DNA from: Parasutterella muris
Lineage (GTDB): Bacteria > Pseudomonadota > Gammaproteobacteria > Burkholderiales > Burkholderiaceae_F
NCBI RefSeq assembly: GCF_009767915.1
Contig: NZ_WSRP01000002.1
Span: 1-64,000 of the forward strand
Direction of reading: 5' to 3'
Length of the DNA: 64,000 bases
Every line of letters starts with the position of its first letter. Within the stretch, counting starts at the first letter, position 1. Made by a program: the position numbers and the translations under genes. Of the stretch, positions 41,988-50,860 are shown piece by piece. Below the pieces are notes generated by a model, which saw only the letters and a list, made by a program, of their open reading frames with translations, had not been told where the DNA came from and searched no databases.

Positions 41988-42676
41988 TGAACTACTCACT
42001 TGAAGATAATCAGAAAGCTGTCCGATTTGTCATCGATTACCTGACGGACAACCCGGATTTCTTTCGACGCCACCCCGACGTCTTCTCTCATATGAGCTTC
42101 CCGAGACAAAATCGGGAGGGTACACGCTCTATTATCGAGTGCCAGAACGAAGTTCTTCGGGCAACGCTCACGACCATGGAAGTTCGGGAAGAGGAAAATA
42201 AGCTTCGGGAAAAGGCGCTTTCAGAAGCAAAAGACACCGAATCCGTTTTGGATCTGGCAATTTCACTGCTTGCCTGCGAAGACAATATCGGACTTCCGGA
42301 TACGGCACTCGAGTTCTTCAAGAATGCCTTCGACGCTTCGTACGGATTAATTCGACTTTGGCCGGCACGTCCAAATTTTGCCTTCTTCCCCTATGCGGAG
42401 CGTCTCGGACCGGAGATTGAGGAGTCCATTGCGCAAATGGAAGGCCCCTTTGCCGGGAAAAATTTTGGAGATGAGATCGCCGCATGGCTCAAGGTAGATC
42501 CGTCAGAGACGCGCGGAGTTCTTCTTCTTCCGCTGAAGAAACAGGACGGCAAAGCCTTCGGGCTTATCTGTCTTTGCGATCCCGACGAAAAGAAATTCTC
42601 CGCAGCTCAGCGGGAGCCGTTCCTCAGAGGCGCTTCCCGAGTCTGCGAGGCCGCCCTCGCTCCACTTACCGAATGA
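41987..42676 (+). CDS. DUF484 family protein (GAF-like)
   Basis: A 229-residue protein starting with the DUF484 segment VIDYLTDNPDFFRRHPDVFSHMSFPRQ, then a short coiled coil and a GAF-like domain (about 90-225). DUF484 genes sit between dapF and xerC in many proteobacteria; no biochemical function is established. Translation is probably coupled to dapF by the overlapping stop and start, and rlmI follows after seven bases. Confidence 0.88.
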   Translation: MNYSLEDNQKAVRFVIDYLTDNPDFFRRHPDVFSHMSFPRQNREGTRSIIECQNEVLRATLTTMEVREEENKLREKALSEAKDTESVLDLAISLLACEDNIGLPDTALEFFKNAFDASYGLIRLWPARPNFAFFPYAERLGPEIEESIAQMEGPFAGKNFGDEIAAWLKVDPSETRGVLLLPLKKQDGKAFGLICLCDPDEKKFSAAQREPFLRGASRVCEAALAPLTE

Positions 42677-42683
42677 AACTCAA

Positions 42684-43910
42684 ATGACACAGTCTATTGC
42701 TACTATTACATTGAAACCCGGTAAAGAACGCGCCCTGCTGCGCCGTCATCCTTGGGTGTATGCGACCGGAGTCGCGTCTGCATCCGGACGTCCCAAGAGC
42801 GGTCAGACCGTTCGCGTCCAGGACAGCAAAAAGAACTTCCTAGCATGGGCGGCATTCTCTCCGGAGTCCGCGCTGCGCGCCCGCTGCTGGTCCTTTAACG
42901 AAACCGACGTTATCGACGAAAACTGGATTGATGAAAAAATCCGTCTGGCGATCGCCGCAAGAGAACCTCTGCGCAGCAGAACAAACGCGATTCGTCTGAT
43001 CTTTGGCGAAGCTGATTTTCTGCCCGGACTCATCGTCGATCAGTACAACAACCAGATCGTGACGCAGTTCCAGTCTGCCGGGGTCGAATACTGGAGAGCT
43101 GAAATCGGCAAATCGATCGTCAGGCACACCGGTATTTCCGAGGTCTATGACCGCTCTGACGCGGCAACACGCGCCAGAGAAGGCCTGCCAGAGCGCAAGG
43201 AAGTACTCGAAGGGAACGAACCGCCCGAAGAAGTCGAAATCGTTGAAGACGGGATCAAATACGGCGTGGATGTACGCAAAGGACATAAAACCGGCTTTTA
43301 TGTGGATCAGCGCGACAACCGTCTGCTCGCCCGTAAACTTGCCGAGGCGTTCCGCCGTAAACACGGCAGGGGCCTGAGGGCTTTGAACTGCTTCTGCTAT
43401 ACCGGCGGCTTTTCTCTGGCGCTGAAAGCGGGCGGCGCCGACGAAGTTGTCTCGATTGACTCCTCAGCAGATGCGCTGACCATGGCTAAAGAAAATGCCA
43501 AGCGAAACGGCTTTGACGACGGCAGTATGAAATGGATCGAAGCGAATGTTTTCGAAGCGCTACGGAAATTCCGCGATGAGGGAGAGAAGTTCGATCTGGT
43601 CATTCTTGATCCTCCGAAATTCGCCTCCAGCCACCACCATGTTGAGAAAGCCGCCAGAGCGTACAAAGACATTAACCTTAACGGGCTGCGCATCCTTGGC
43701 GATGACGGCCATCTGCTGACTTTCTCATGCTCCGGCGCCATTGACGTGGACCTCTTCCAGAAAATTATCGCCGGCGCCGTCATTGACTCCAAAGTGGACG
43801 CATGGATGATTCAGCGTCTTGGCGCAGGTATGGATCACCCGCTTTTGATGACTCACCCGGAAGGAGAATACCTGAAAGGTCTTCATCTGCTCTCCAGAGG
43901 TCCGGCTTAA
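42684..43910 (+). CDS. rlmI: 23S rRNA m5C1962 methyltransferase (RlmI family)
   Basis: A 408-residue class I SAM-dependent methyltransferase with an N-terminal PUA domain (about 1-75). SAM-binding motif I is ALNCFCYTGGFSLALKAGG, the acidic motif II VVSIDSSADAL, motif IV ILDPPKFA, and the catalytic Cys of m5C enzymes is in TFSCSG. GFYVDQRDNR is characteristic of RlmI. A middle insertion rich in Glu (EVLEGNEPPEEVEIVED) matches the family's beta-rich linker. A terminator follows. Confidence 0.9.
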   Translation: MTQSIATITLKPGKERALLRRHPWVYATGVASASGRPKSGQTVRVQDSKKNFLAWAAFSPESALRARCWSFNETDVIDENWIDEKIRLAIAAREPLRSRTNAIRLIFGEADFLPGLIVDQYNNQIVTQFQSAGVEYWRAEIGKSIVRHTGISEVYDRSDAATRAREGLPERKEVLEGNEPPEEVEIVEDGIKYGVDVRKGHKTGFYVDQRDNRLLARKLAEAFRRKHGRGLRALNCFCYTGGFSLALKAGGADEVVSIDSSADALTMAKENAKRNGFDDGSMKWIEANVFEALRKFRDEGEKFDLVILDPPKFASSHHHVEKAARAYKDINLNGLRILGDDGHLLTFSCSGAIDVDLFQKIIAGAVIDSKVDAWMIQRLGAGMDHPLLMTHPEGEYLKGLHLLSRGPA

Positions 43911-43929
43911 TTCTGACAAACGCTTTTTT

Positions 43930-43965
43930 CAGGCTTGATAAACAAAATTTCGAGCCTGTTTTTTT
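43930..43965 (+). terminator. Rho-independent terminator of rlmI
   Basis: CAGGCT and AGCCTG arms with a 17-base loop are followed by seven T residues, 20 bases past the rlmI stop. Confidence 0.75.
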
Positions 43966-44126
43966 GTAAAGCTCAGTGACATGGAAAATACCTAATTCGT
44001 TTAAAACACCGGCTCAATTTAAGTTTTCTCTTTCCTTAAGCCCTGAAAACTAAAGCGGCTGAATCGGTTTTCTTAAGGATTGGGACTTGTTTTAAATTTG
44101 GTTTTCTCAGCTTGGTTTTTTAACTC

Positions 44127-44155
44127 TTGCATTAATAAGAATGTTGCTGTATAAC
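44127..44155 (+). promoter_or_regulatory. cobW-dksA promoter (sigma-70 type)
   Basis: TTGCAT (44127-44132) and TATAAC (44150-44155) are separated by exactly 17 bases. Transcription should begin near 44162, about 58 bases before the GTPase start. Confidence 0.7.
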
Positions 44156-44156
44156 C
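44142..44156. promoter_or_regulatory. Candidate Zur operator overlapping the cobW -10
   Basis: TGTTGCTGTATAACC matches the outer parts of the Zur consensus TGTTATA-N-TATAACA (TGTT and TATAAC conserved, centre degenerate). It covers the -10 box, where a zinc-loaded repressor would block RNA polymerase. The match is imperfect. Confidence 0.4.
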
Positions 44157-44219
44157 CACTGTTCAAATTAAATGGCCTCAAAGATTTTTCTATTTTGTTC
44201 AAACGATTAAGGGGGAGCT

Positions 44220-45344
44220 ATGGACAAGTTGATTCCGGTAACAATCATCACCGGCTTTCTTGGCGCCGGAAAAACGACGCTTCTCAACAGAATCCTTACT
44301 GAGGAACACGGACAGAAAATCGCCGTCATCGAAAATGAATTCGGCGAAGAAAGCATCGACAACGATCTTCTGGTTCGCAATGAGGACGAAGAAATCATCA
44401 CGATGAATAACGGCTGTATCTGCTGCACGATTCGCGGTGATTTGGCTGAAAACCTTATTCGTTTAATGGAAAAGAAAAAAGAAGGCTCAGCACAGTTCGA
44501 ACGCGTCATTATTGAGACGACCGGATTGGCTGATCCGGGCCCTGTCGCACAGACGTTTTTCATGGATGAAGAAGTCAGCCAATTCTATATGGTCGATGGA
44601 ATCATCACCGTCGTGGACGCTCTGAACGGAGGACGTACTCTTGATGAGCAGGAGCCCGCACAGGCTCAGGTTGGATTTGCCGACCGCATCCTTCTTTCCA
44701 AGGTCGATCTGGTCGACTCGGAAATTGTTGATGATCTGTGCGCGCGTCTGCACCGCATGAACCCGCGCGCTCCGATTATCGAATGCAACATGGGCAATGT
44801 TGACATCCGCGAAGTGCTCGACATTCACGGTTTCAACCTTGACGCTGCACTCGAGCTCGACCCGGACTTCCTCAAGGAGGCTCAGGAAGAAGGCGAACAC
44901 CACCATCATGGCGATCATTGCTGCTGCGGCCACGATCACGACCACAATCATGATCATCACGACCACGACGGAGAGTGCAGCTGCGGACATCATCACGAGG
45001 AGGGAGAGACATGCAGCTGCGGTCATCACCATCATCATCCGCGTCATGATGACGAAATCGCAGCGTTCGTATTTGAATCCGACAAGCCGTTCGATCCGGC
45101 TCGGCTTGACAGCTATATGCGGACTCTGACACAGGTATACGGTCCGGACATGCTCCGCTACAAGGGTGTGCTGTATATGACCGGAACCGACAGACGCATG
45201 ATTTTCCAGGGTGTGCATATGCTGATGGCTGCTGATCTGGACAAGCCCTGGGGTGATCAGAAACCGACAAACAAAATTGTATTCATCGGCCGCCGCCTGC
45301 CTAAAAAGGCGATTCTGCAGGGACTCGAAACCTGCTTGGTTTAA
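44220..45344 (+). CDS. CobW/COG0523 metal-chaperone GTPase with a His/Cys-rich linker
   Basis: A 374-residue GTPase of the G3E family. Walker A is [13 protein letters not shown], the metal-binding CxCC motif is GCICC near residue 64, Walker B-type ETTGLADP and the base motif SKVDLVD; the CobW C-terminal domain spans about 280-374. Between them, residues about 226-278 hold some 21 His and 7 Cys, in clusters such as [11 protein letters not shown] and SCGHHHHH. Such proteins handle zinc (ZigA, ZNG1, YeiR) or sometimes cobalt or iron; the His/Cys tract and the Zur-like site favour zinc. GGGGGAG precedes ATG. dksA follows after 34 bases, probably in the same transcript. Confidence 0.88.
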   Translation: MDKLIPVTIITGFLGAGKTTLLNRILTEEHGQKIAVIENEFGEESIDNDLLVRNEDEEIITMNNGCICCTIRGDLAENLIRLMEKKKEGSAQFERVIIETTGLADPGPVAQTFFMDEEVSQFYMVDGIITVVDALNGGRTLDEQEPAQAQVGFADRILLSKVDLVDSEIVDDLCARLHRMNPRAPIIECNMGNVDIREVLDIHGFNLDAALELDPDFLKEAQEEGEHHHHGDHCCCGHDHDHNHDHHDHDGECSCGHHHEEGETCSCGHHHHHPRHDDEIAAFVFESDKPFDPARLDSYMRTLTQVYGPDMLRYKGVLYMTGTDRRMIFQGVHMLMAADLDKPWGDQKPTNKIVFIGRRLPKKAILQGLETCLV

Positions 45345-45378
45345 TTAACTCATCTAAAAACCGCTAGGGAGAAGAAAC

Positions 45379-45975
45379 ATGGCGACTAAACGTAAATCTG
45401 CTGCTCAAAAAGCGCTCAAAGAAGCCGCTGAGCTCGCTCCTCTTGTACAGGCCGATCAGAACGGAACGGACGCAAAAACCAGCGAAAAGGCTGCGCAGAA
45501 GGCTGCTGAGTATCTGTTAAAGACGATGGGCTCCCAGACCGGAGAAAAGATTGTCGTCGACGGAATTACTATTCCGACTCAGGCAGAACTTCTGAACATG
45601 CCTGAATCCGACTACATGAACGAGGCTCAGCAGGCTTTCTTTAAGCACCTGCTCAAAGAAAGAGAAGCTCAGCTTCGCAGCAACGCCGGCGAGACAGCCG
45701 AACATCTGCGCGAGAACAGCATTGTTCCCGATCCGGCAGACCGTGCCACGATCGAAGAAGAACATGCACTTGAGCTGAGAACCCGTGACAGAGAACGCAA
45801 GCTCCTTAAAAAAGTTCAGGAGGCGCTGCGCCGACTCGAAAACGGCGAATACGGCTGGTGTGAAGAAACCGGCGATCCGATCGGTATTCCTCGTCTTCTC
45901 GCCCGCCCGACCGCAACGCTCTCGCTTGAGGCTCAGCAGAGAAGAGAACTTCGTCAGAAGCTCTACGGCAACTAA
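45379..45975 (+). CDS. dksA: RNA polymerase-binding factor DksA, zinc-finger cysteines mostly lost
   Basis: A 198-residue secondary-channel regulator that works with ppGpp on rRNA and amino-acid promoters. The coiled-coil tip DPADRAT (118-124) keeps the essential acidic DxxDxA, and ELRTRDRERKLLKK matches DksA. Of the four zinc cysteines only Cys161 remains; the other positions are Thr164, Ser182 and Ala185 (LARPTATLSLEAQQ). It should fold without zinc, as in cysteine-poor DksA proteins known from other proteobacteria. An Ala/Lys-rich N-terminal extension of about 50 residues is longer than in E. coli. Placement after a zinc-chaperone GTPase suggests shared control under zinc shortage, although the pairing itself may simply be ancestral in Burkholderiales. 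Confidence 0.92.
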   Translation: MATKRKSAAQKALKEAAELAPLVQADQNGTDAKTSEKAAQKAAEYLLKTMGSQTGEKIVVDGITIPTQAELLNMPESDYMNEAQQAFFKHLLKEREAQLRSNAGETAEHLRENSIVPDPADRATIEEEHALELRTRDRERKLLKKVQEALRRLENGEYGWCEETGDPIGIPRLLARPTATLSLEAQQRRELRQKLYGN

Positions 45976-45978
45976 TAA

Positions 45979-46016
45979 AAAAACCGGGTGCCCAAAAGAC
46001 ATCCGGTTTTCTTTTT
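45979..46016 (+). terminator. Rho-independent terminator of dksA
   Basis: AACCGGGTG and CATCCGGTT pair over nine positions with one G-U, followed by TTCTTTTTG. An A-tract on the left lets it also act on the minus strand. Confidence 0.85.
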
Positions 46017-46033
46017 GTCCAAAAGTACGAAAA

Positions 46034-46240
46034 TCAGTTCAGAGGCTGAGCAGAGTAATCTCCGGCCTTTGAAAGGGCCTCGTTGACTTTTTCCGTTGAT
46101 ACGGGTTCTTTAACTGTCAGAACTGCGATCGCGGGGGAAAGCGTAACTTCAACTTTTTCCGCAAGAGGTTCAAGTGCTTTCTTGACACGGGCAACACAAT
46201 GCATGCAGTGGACACCGCTTAACTCAAAACTTTGTTCCAT
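46034..46240 (-). CDS. HMA-domain metal chaperone (CopZ-like)
   Basis: A 68-residue single heavy-metal-associated domain with the metal-binding motif GVHCMHCVARV, Cys residues spaced CxxC near residues 12-15. These proteins shuttle copper(I) to P-type ATPases; zinc or mercury handling is possible. No transporter is adjacent. It is divergent from argB and convergent with dksA. A ferredoxin-like beta-alpha-beta-beta-alpha-beta fold fits the length. Confidence 0.88.
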   Translation of the reverse strand: MEQSFELSGVHCMHCVARVKKALEPLAEKVEVTLSPAIAVLTVKEPVSTEKVNEALSKAGDYSAQPLN

Positions 46241-46294
46241 CGTTTTAGACCTCCAATAATGGATTATTCGTGTTGCGATTCTAGCGCTCCGAAG

Positions 46295-46303
46295 TGATAC
46301 TAT
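46295..46303 (+). promoter_or_regulatory. Candidate extended -10 promoter of argB
   Basis: TGATACTAT has the TGN extension followed by TACTAT, 46 bases before the argB start. A TTGCGA lies 19 bases upstream. Support is moderate at best. Confidence 0.35.
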
Positions 46304-46348
46304 TCAGAACCGCCAATAACTTACAGCCCGATTTGTTGGAAGAAATCA

Positions 46349-47245
46349 ATGACAAACCTCAGCACAAAATCCGTTCCGGCTCAGCTGAAAGCAGAGATAC
46401 TGTCGGAAGCCCTCCCGTTTATCCAAAAATTTCACGGCAAAACAATCGTCATTAAATACGGCGGCAATGCAATGACCGACGAACGCCTTCAAAGAGCCTT
46501 CGCCCGCGATGTCGTTCTGCTGAAATTAGTCGGCATGAACCCTGTCGTCGTCCACGGCGGCGGCCCGCAGATCGGCGAGGCTTTAAACCGGGTCGGCAAA
46601 AAAAGCGAATTCATACAGGGTATGCGCGTCACTGACGACGAAACAATGAAAGTCGTGGAATGGGTGCTCTCCGGACAGGTACAGGGCGATCTCGTAACAC
46701 TCATCAACAGCTTCGGAGGTCAGGCTGTCGGTCTTTCCGGTAAGGACGGAGGGCTCATTAAAGCCAGAAAACTTAAACTGCAGGATATTCAGGATCCCAC
46801 AAAGTTTTACGACGTGGGCCGAGTCGGTGAAATCGAATCCGTTAATCCGTCCGTCGTTAAAGCTCTGCAGGATGACGCTTTCATCCCGATTATTTCTCCG
46901 ATCGGAGTCGGCGAGGATGAACTTTCCTACAATATCAACGCAGACGTAGTCGCCGGAAAAATCGCAGAAGTTCTTCACGCAGAAAAGTTAGTCATGCTGA
47001 CTAACACCCCGGGCGTCCTCGACAAGGAAGGAAACCTCATTACCGGTCTTTCTTCCGGAGAAATTGACGCTCTGTTTGCCGACGGAACAATCTCAGGCGG
47101 AATGTATCCGAAAATCTCATCCGCTCTTCAGGCGGCCAGAAACGGAGTCAAGGCTGTCCACATTATCGACGGACGGGTTGACCACTGCCTCCTCTTGGAA
47201 ATCCTGACGCCTCAGGGTGTCGGAACCATGATCAGAGCAAATTAG
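46349..47245 (+). CDS. argB: Acetylglutamate kinase
   Basis: A 298-residue amino-acid-kinase-family enzyme, the second step of arginine synthesis. Signatures are [10 protein letters not shown] near residue 32, [13 protein letters not shown], the substrate segment [13 protein letters not shown]-type ([10 protein letters not shown]), and [13 protein letters not shown] near the end. The N-terminal helix of about 20 residues before the kinase fold is typical of arginine-inhibited hexameric forms. slmA follows after 12 bases on the same strand. Confidence 0.96.
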   Translation: MTNLSTKSVPAQLKAEILSEALPFIQKFHGKTIVIKYGGNAMTDERLQRAFARDVVLLKLVGMNPVVVHGGGPQIGEALNRVGKKSEFIQGMRVTDDETMKVVEWVLSGQVQGDLVTLINSFGGQAVGLSGKDGGLIKARKLKLQDIQDPTKFYDVGRVGEIESVNPSVVKALQDDAFIPIISPIGVGEDELSYNINADVVAGKIAEVLHAEKLVMLTNTPGVLDKEGNLITGLSSGEIDALFADGTISGGMYPKISSALQAARNGVKAVHIIDGRVDHCLLLEILTPQGVGTMIRAN

Positions 47246-47257
47246 CATCAAACAGAG

Positions 47258-47851
47258 ATGGAAGAAAAGAAAAGTAAAAGAAAAACCGGCGCCGAGCGCA
47301 AACTGGAAATTCTCAGAGCGCTCGTCAGCCTGATCAGCGAGTCCGAATCCAAACACATCACAACCAAAACGCTCGCACATCGTCTCGGCATTTCTGAGGC
47401 CGCCCTTTATCGGCATTTCCCCGGAAAAGCCGAGATGTATCGAGAAGTCATTAAATACGCGGAAAATTTTATTGTTTCGTGGATCAATAAGATTGTGTCT
47501 GAAAACGCTTCCGGCTCGGATCAGGTGAAAACGCTCTATAAGCTGCTTTTATCCCTGCGCAGCGCCGAACCGGGTCTGATCTCTCTCCTGTGCGGAGAGG
47601 CGCTCGCGCTCGAAGATAAATCACTGCAGCAAAACATCAATAAGATCTACGGCTACATTCAGATCGCGTTTAAACAGTCGCTCAAACTAGCGGCCGCCCA
47701 GGGAGAAATTTCCGCTTCGGCTGATGCGGCCGAGCGCGCTTCATTTCTGCTCTCCCTGCTGCTTGGCCATTGGCTGAGATTCATCAAGCAGGATCCTTCT
47801 GAAAAAGATGCCTATACCGACTCGGAACTCGCGCTCGTCCTTGCCGGATAG
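47258..47851 (+). CDS. slmA: Nucleoid occlusion factor SlmA (TetR family)
   Basis: A 197-residue TetR-fold DNA-binding protein. The HTH (about 37-56) reads TLAHRLGISEAALYRHFPGKAEMY, very close to SlmA, and the C-terminal domain has PGLISLLCGEALALEDKSLQQNIN, matching SlmA rather than ligand-responsive TetR repressors. SlmA blocks FtsZ assembly over DNA bearing its sites. It is downstream of argB, as I recall for other betaproteobacteria. No SlmA binding palindrome was searched for systematically. Confidence 0.87.
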   Translation: MEEKKSKRKTGAERKLEILRALVSLISESESKHITTKTLAHRLGISEAALYRHFPGKAEMYREVIKYAENFIVSWINKIVSENASGSDQVKTLYKLLLSLRSAEPGLISLLCGEALALEDKSLQQNINKIYGYIQIAFKQSLKLAAAQGEISASADAAERASFLLSLLLGHWLRFIKQDPSEKDAYTDSELALVLAG

Positions 47852-47877
47852 AACGCTTCTGCGGCAATCAGATAACG

Positions 47878-47902
47878 AAAGCCCGGGCTAAACCCAGGCT
47901 TT
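47878..47902. terminator. Bidirectional hairpin between convergent slmA and ctpA
   Basis: AAAGCC-C-GGG and CCC-A-GGCTTT form a stem with one mismatch and a short loop in the 66-base convergent gap. T-tracts are short on both strands. Confidence 0.55.
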
Positions 47903-47917
47903 CCGCTTAGAGAACTG

Positions 47918-49444
47918 TTATTTCTTAACAGGCTCCACTTTCATCTTAATACCGCTCTCAAGCTCAATCACAGAAGCTTTGGCATTTTTCGATACCTGCT
48001 CCTTGTCAACCTTCTTGAGATAATCGATCGCCTGATTCAGCTGATAATCATCAGCGTCGCCGTAACGATAGAACTTCGGACGCTTCTTCACCGTTTCAGA
48101 CTTCGCCTTCACCGGTTCTACCTTTTCGGTAATGCCGGATGCATCTGTCTTCACAGGAAGCGGTGCCTCGGCCTTCTTCGGTTTTTCAGAAGCCTTCTTG
48201 GCATCTTTGGCGGCCTTATCCTCCGGAACTTCCAGATGGTTGGAGAGGTCCGCTTCGCGAATATCGAAGTCAAGGAAATTGCCTTCGGCCGTATCTTTTA
48301 CTTCAACATCCGGAGAAATGCCTTTGGCCTGGATAGAGCGGCCGCTCGGCGTAAAGTAACGAGCTGTCGTCAGCTTAATCGCTGTCTTCTTCCCTTCACT
48401 GCGCATCGGAATCACGGTTTGAACGGATCCCTTACCGAAGGACTGAGTGCCCATGATCGTTGCGCGCTTGTGATCCTGAAGCGCTCCGGCAACAATTTCA
48501 CTGGCGCTCGCGCTCGCGCCGTTCACCAGCACAACAATCGGCATCGTCTTGGTGACTTCAGGAAGCTTCTCCACCGCGGCGTCTTCGCGAACAACCTGAT
48601 AGTCTTTCGGAGAAGTTATGTATTCCTTCTTTGCGTCTTCAATCTGCCCCTTGGTCGATACAACCAATGAACCTTTCGGCAGGAAAGCCGCAGAGACTCC
48701 GATCGCAGCATTGAGCAGTCCGCCCGGGTCGTTGCGCAGATCAAGCACCAAACCGTTCTTCAGATTGCCGCTCTTATTCAGAGACTCCAGAGCGTTAGCT
48801 AAATCACTGCTCGTTCTTTCCTGGAACTGAGAAATTCTGACGTATCCCATACCGTCGGGCAGAGGTTTGGATTTAACCGACTGAACTTTGATAATCGCTC
48901 GGGTCAGCTTGATGTTAATCGGGCCAGCAGAACCTTTTCTCAAGATCGAAAGCTCGATATTGGTATCCGGCTTGCCGCGCATCATCTTGACGGAATCATT
49001 CAGCGATTGGTCTTTAATCAGTTTGCCGTCAATCTTGAAAATAATATCGCCTGCTCGGATATGCGCTCTCGCCGCAGGCGTATCGTCGATTGGCGAAATC
49101 ACCTTCACGCCGGACGGATCTGCGCTGACTTCGATACCCAGGCCGCCAAATTCTCCGGCGGTCCCTTCCTGAAGATCTTTGTAGGCTTCTTCGTCTAAGA
49201 AAGCCGAATGCGGATCAAGTCCGGACAGCATGCCGGAAATCGCTTCCTTCATCAGCTTTTTATCTTCTACCGGTTCAACGTAAAACTGCTTTACAGCCCC
49301 GTAAACATCCGTGAACTGACGGATTTCATCCAGAGGGAGTATTGAGGCTCCCTGCTTGGCTGGACCGGCCAGAGAGGCGCTGATCAAAGCACCCGCGACC
49401 ATTCCGCCGGAAACAAGAAGCAATCCTCGAAACATGTTTTTCAT
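47918..49444 (-). CDS. C-terminal processing peptidase (S41, CtpA/Prc family)
   Basis: A 508-residue periplasmic protease with an N-terminal membrane/signal segment (LLLVSGGMVAGALISASLA), a PDZ domain (about 95-175) and the S41 core. The catalytic Ser is in VNGASASASEIVAGAL and the general-base Lys in GTQSFGKGSVQTV. The C-terminal 110 residues are Lys/Glu/Ala/Pro-rich (EKPKKAEAPLPVK). It lies after envC on the same strand. In other bacteria CtpA degrades peptidoglycan hydrolases, which fits the neighbour. Confidence 0.92.
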   Translation of the reverse strand: MKNMFRGLLLVSGGMVAGALISASLAGPAKQGASILPLDEIRQFTDVYGAVKQFYVEPVEDKKLMKEAISGMLSGLDPHSAFLDEEAYKDLQEGTAGEFGGLGIEVSADPSGVKVISPIDDTPAARAHIRAGDIIFKIDGKLIKDQSLNDSVKMMRGKPDTNIELSILRKGSAGPINIKLTRAIIKVQSVKSKPLPDGMGYVRISQFQERTSSDLANALESLNKSGNLKNGLVLDLRNDPGGLLNAAIGVSAAFLPKGSLVVSTKGQIEDAKKEYITSPKDYQVVREDAAVEKLPEVTKTMPIVVLVNGASASASEIVAGALQDHKRATIMGTQSFGKGSVQTVIPMRSEGKKTAIKLTTARYFTPSGRSIQAKGISPDVEVKDTAEGNFLDFDIREADLSNHLEVPEDKAAKDAKKASEKPKKAEAPLPVKTDASGITEKVEPVKAKSETVKKRPKFYRYGDADDYQLNQAIDYLKKVDKEQVSKNAKASVIELESGIKMKVEPVKK

Positions 49445-49495
49445 AAAATAATTTAAGAAATCAGTTGTTCTTTTAGTAAGAGTTTAAAAAGATTA

Positions 49496-50854
49496 TCAAA
49501 GATTTATCCATCCTGTCGGATCGATTGGTTTCCCATTGTGACGCATTTCAAAATAAAGAACCGAGACTGACCCGGAACCTTTGCCGACCCGAGAAATCAC
49601 TTCGCCGCTCCTGACGGAATCTCCAATGTCCTTTTCAAGCTCCGCATTATTGCCGTAAACAGAGAAGTAACCCTTTCCGTGATCAATGATCAGCAGGTTT
49701 CCATAGCCCTTCAAATAATCAGCGAACACGACCTTTCCGCCGCGAACCGCATACACCGGCTTGTCCCCGGTTACACTGAAGAGCGTTCCCTTCCAGGTTC
49801 CCATCTTGTCGTCGCTGCCGCGTTTCTGGCCGTAACGAGCCGCAACGTCGCCCTGAACGGGCGAGATCAAACCGACCGCTGCTGTCGGCTGCACCTTCGC
49901 TGCAGCGGTTCCTGAAGAATCTGGGGCTTTGCGATGCGCAGCAGATGCGAGCGCTTTGGACTGCTTCGCCGCTTCACGCTTCTGAATATTAGTTATGAGG
50001 TTCCCCAATCTGGCCTCATCCTTCTTCAGCTTCTGCAGACTGCCTGATAGAACAATAAGTTCACGATCGAGCTTGGCTGCGGTTCTCTGCCGCTCCCTCC
50101 GTTCCTTATTCAGACGCGTCTGCTCTTCCCTTTCGGCTGAAAGCATTTTATTGAGCTTGTCGCCAGTGCGCTTCGAATCCGCCAGTGCCTTGTTCAACGC
50201 CTTTTGTGATTTTTCAAGACGCTTGATGGATTCCTGAGAACGCTTAGCCAGAATCTGCAGCATTGTTTCCCGTCTCATCGCCTGATTCGGATCGGAAGAA
50301 GCCCAACCTGGACTCTTCGTCTGCGTCTGCAGCTCAACTCTCTGCCGATTGATGCTCTCCAGCGCTCTTTGCTCAAGCGCCAATTCACTTTCCAGACTGA
50401 CAACACGCCGCTTCTGTGCGCCGAGTTCGCGCTCGGCTTTGCTTCGCTGCGTACGAATCGTTCTGAGCTTCTGCCGAACGGCACGAATCTCTGTTTCGGA
50501 TTTTTTCAGCTCTGACCGAATCTTTTCCCGATCCTGAGAGGTCGATTCAATCGAAGAACGAATCTTCTCAATATTGCCCTGAGTTTCCTGCTGCTGGGCG
50601 CGAGCCGCGTCAATGCTGTCCGGTACAGCTCCGACCTTCTTCGCGGCAGTGCGGCGTTTTGGAGCGCTTTTAGAAGACTTCGATGATGCCGCCTTTTTCT
50701 TCACAGCCGGCTTGATAGCATTCTTCTTTTTGACCGGAGTCTTCTGCACAGCAGCCTTCGCTGATGAAGACTGAACGGCAAAAGCGCTCGGAGCCGCCGC
50801 ACACAAAGCGGCGGCACTCACGAGCGCAATGACCAGCAAAGAGCGTGCGTGCAT
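49496..50854 (-). CDS. EnvC-type murein hydrolase activator
   Basis: A 452-residue periplasmic protein with a signal peptide (ending PSAFA), a Lys/Ala-rich linker, a long coiled coil (about 85-300) and a C-terminal LytM/M23 domain (about 335-450). The LytM zinc ligands are degenerate: LYFEMRHNG stands where active enzymes have LHFE, and GTWKGTLF where they have an H-x-GIDI-type motif. EnvC-like proteins use this dead domain to switch on amidases under control of FtsEX. It starts seven bases after the gpmA stop without a clear ribosome-binding site, so coupling is likely. ATG at 50854 is preferred to TTG at 50857. The interacting ftsEX genes are also in the window. Confidence 0.88.
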   Translation of the reverse strand: MHARSLLVIALVSAAALCAAAPSAFAVQSSSAKAAVQKTPVKKKNAIKPAVKKKAASSKSSKSAPKRRTAAKKVGAVPDSIDAARAQQQETQGNIEKIRSSIESTSQDREKIRSELKKSETEIRAVRQKLRTIRTQRSKAERELGAQKRRVVSLESELALEQRALESINRQRVELQTQTKSPGWASSDPNQAMRRETMLQILAKRSQESIKRLEKSQKALNKALADSKRTGDKLNKMLSAEREEQTRLNKERRERQRTAAKLDRELIVLSGSLQKLKKDEARLGNLITNIQKREAAKQSKALASAAHRKAPDSSGTAAAKVQPTAAVGLISPVQGDVAARYGQKRGSDDKMGTWKGTLFSVTGDKPVYAVRGGKVVFADYLKGYGNLLIIDHGKGYFSVYGNNAELEKDIGDSVRSGEVISRVGKGSGSVSVLYFEMRHNGKPIDPTGWINL

Positions 50855-50860
50855 CAAGAG

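Larger units (their letters stand above)
43911..44219. other. 309-base intergenic region between rlmI and cobW
   Basis: It holds the rlmI terminator (43930-43965), then about 160 A+T-rich bases with no open frame or RNA structure I can name, then a sigma-70 promoter with a Zur-like palindrome (44127-44156) and a 64-base leader ending in GGGGGAG before the cobW ATG. A small RNA in the middle cannot be excluded. Confidence 0.6.
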
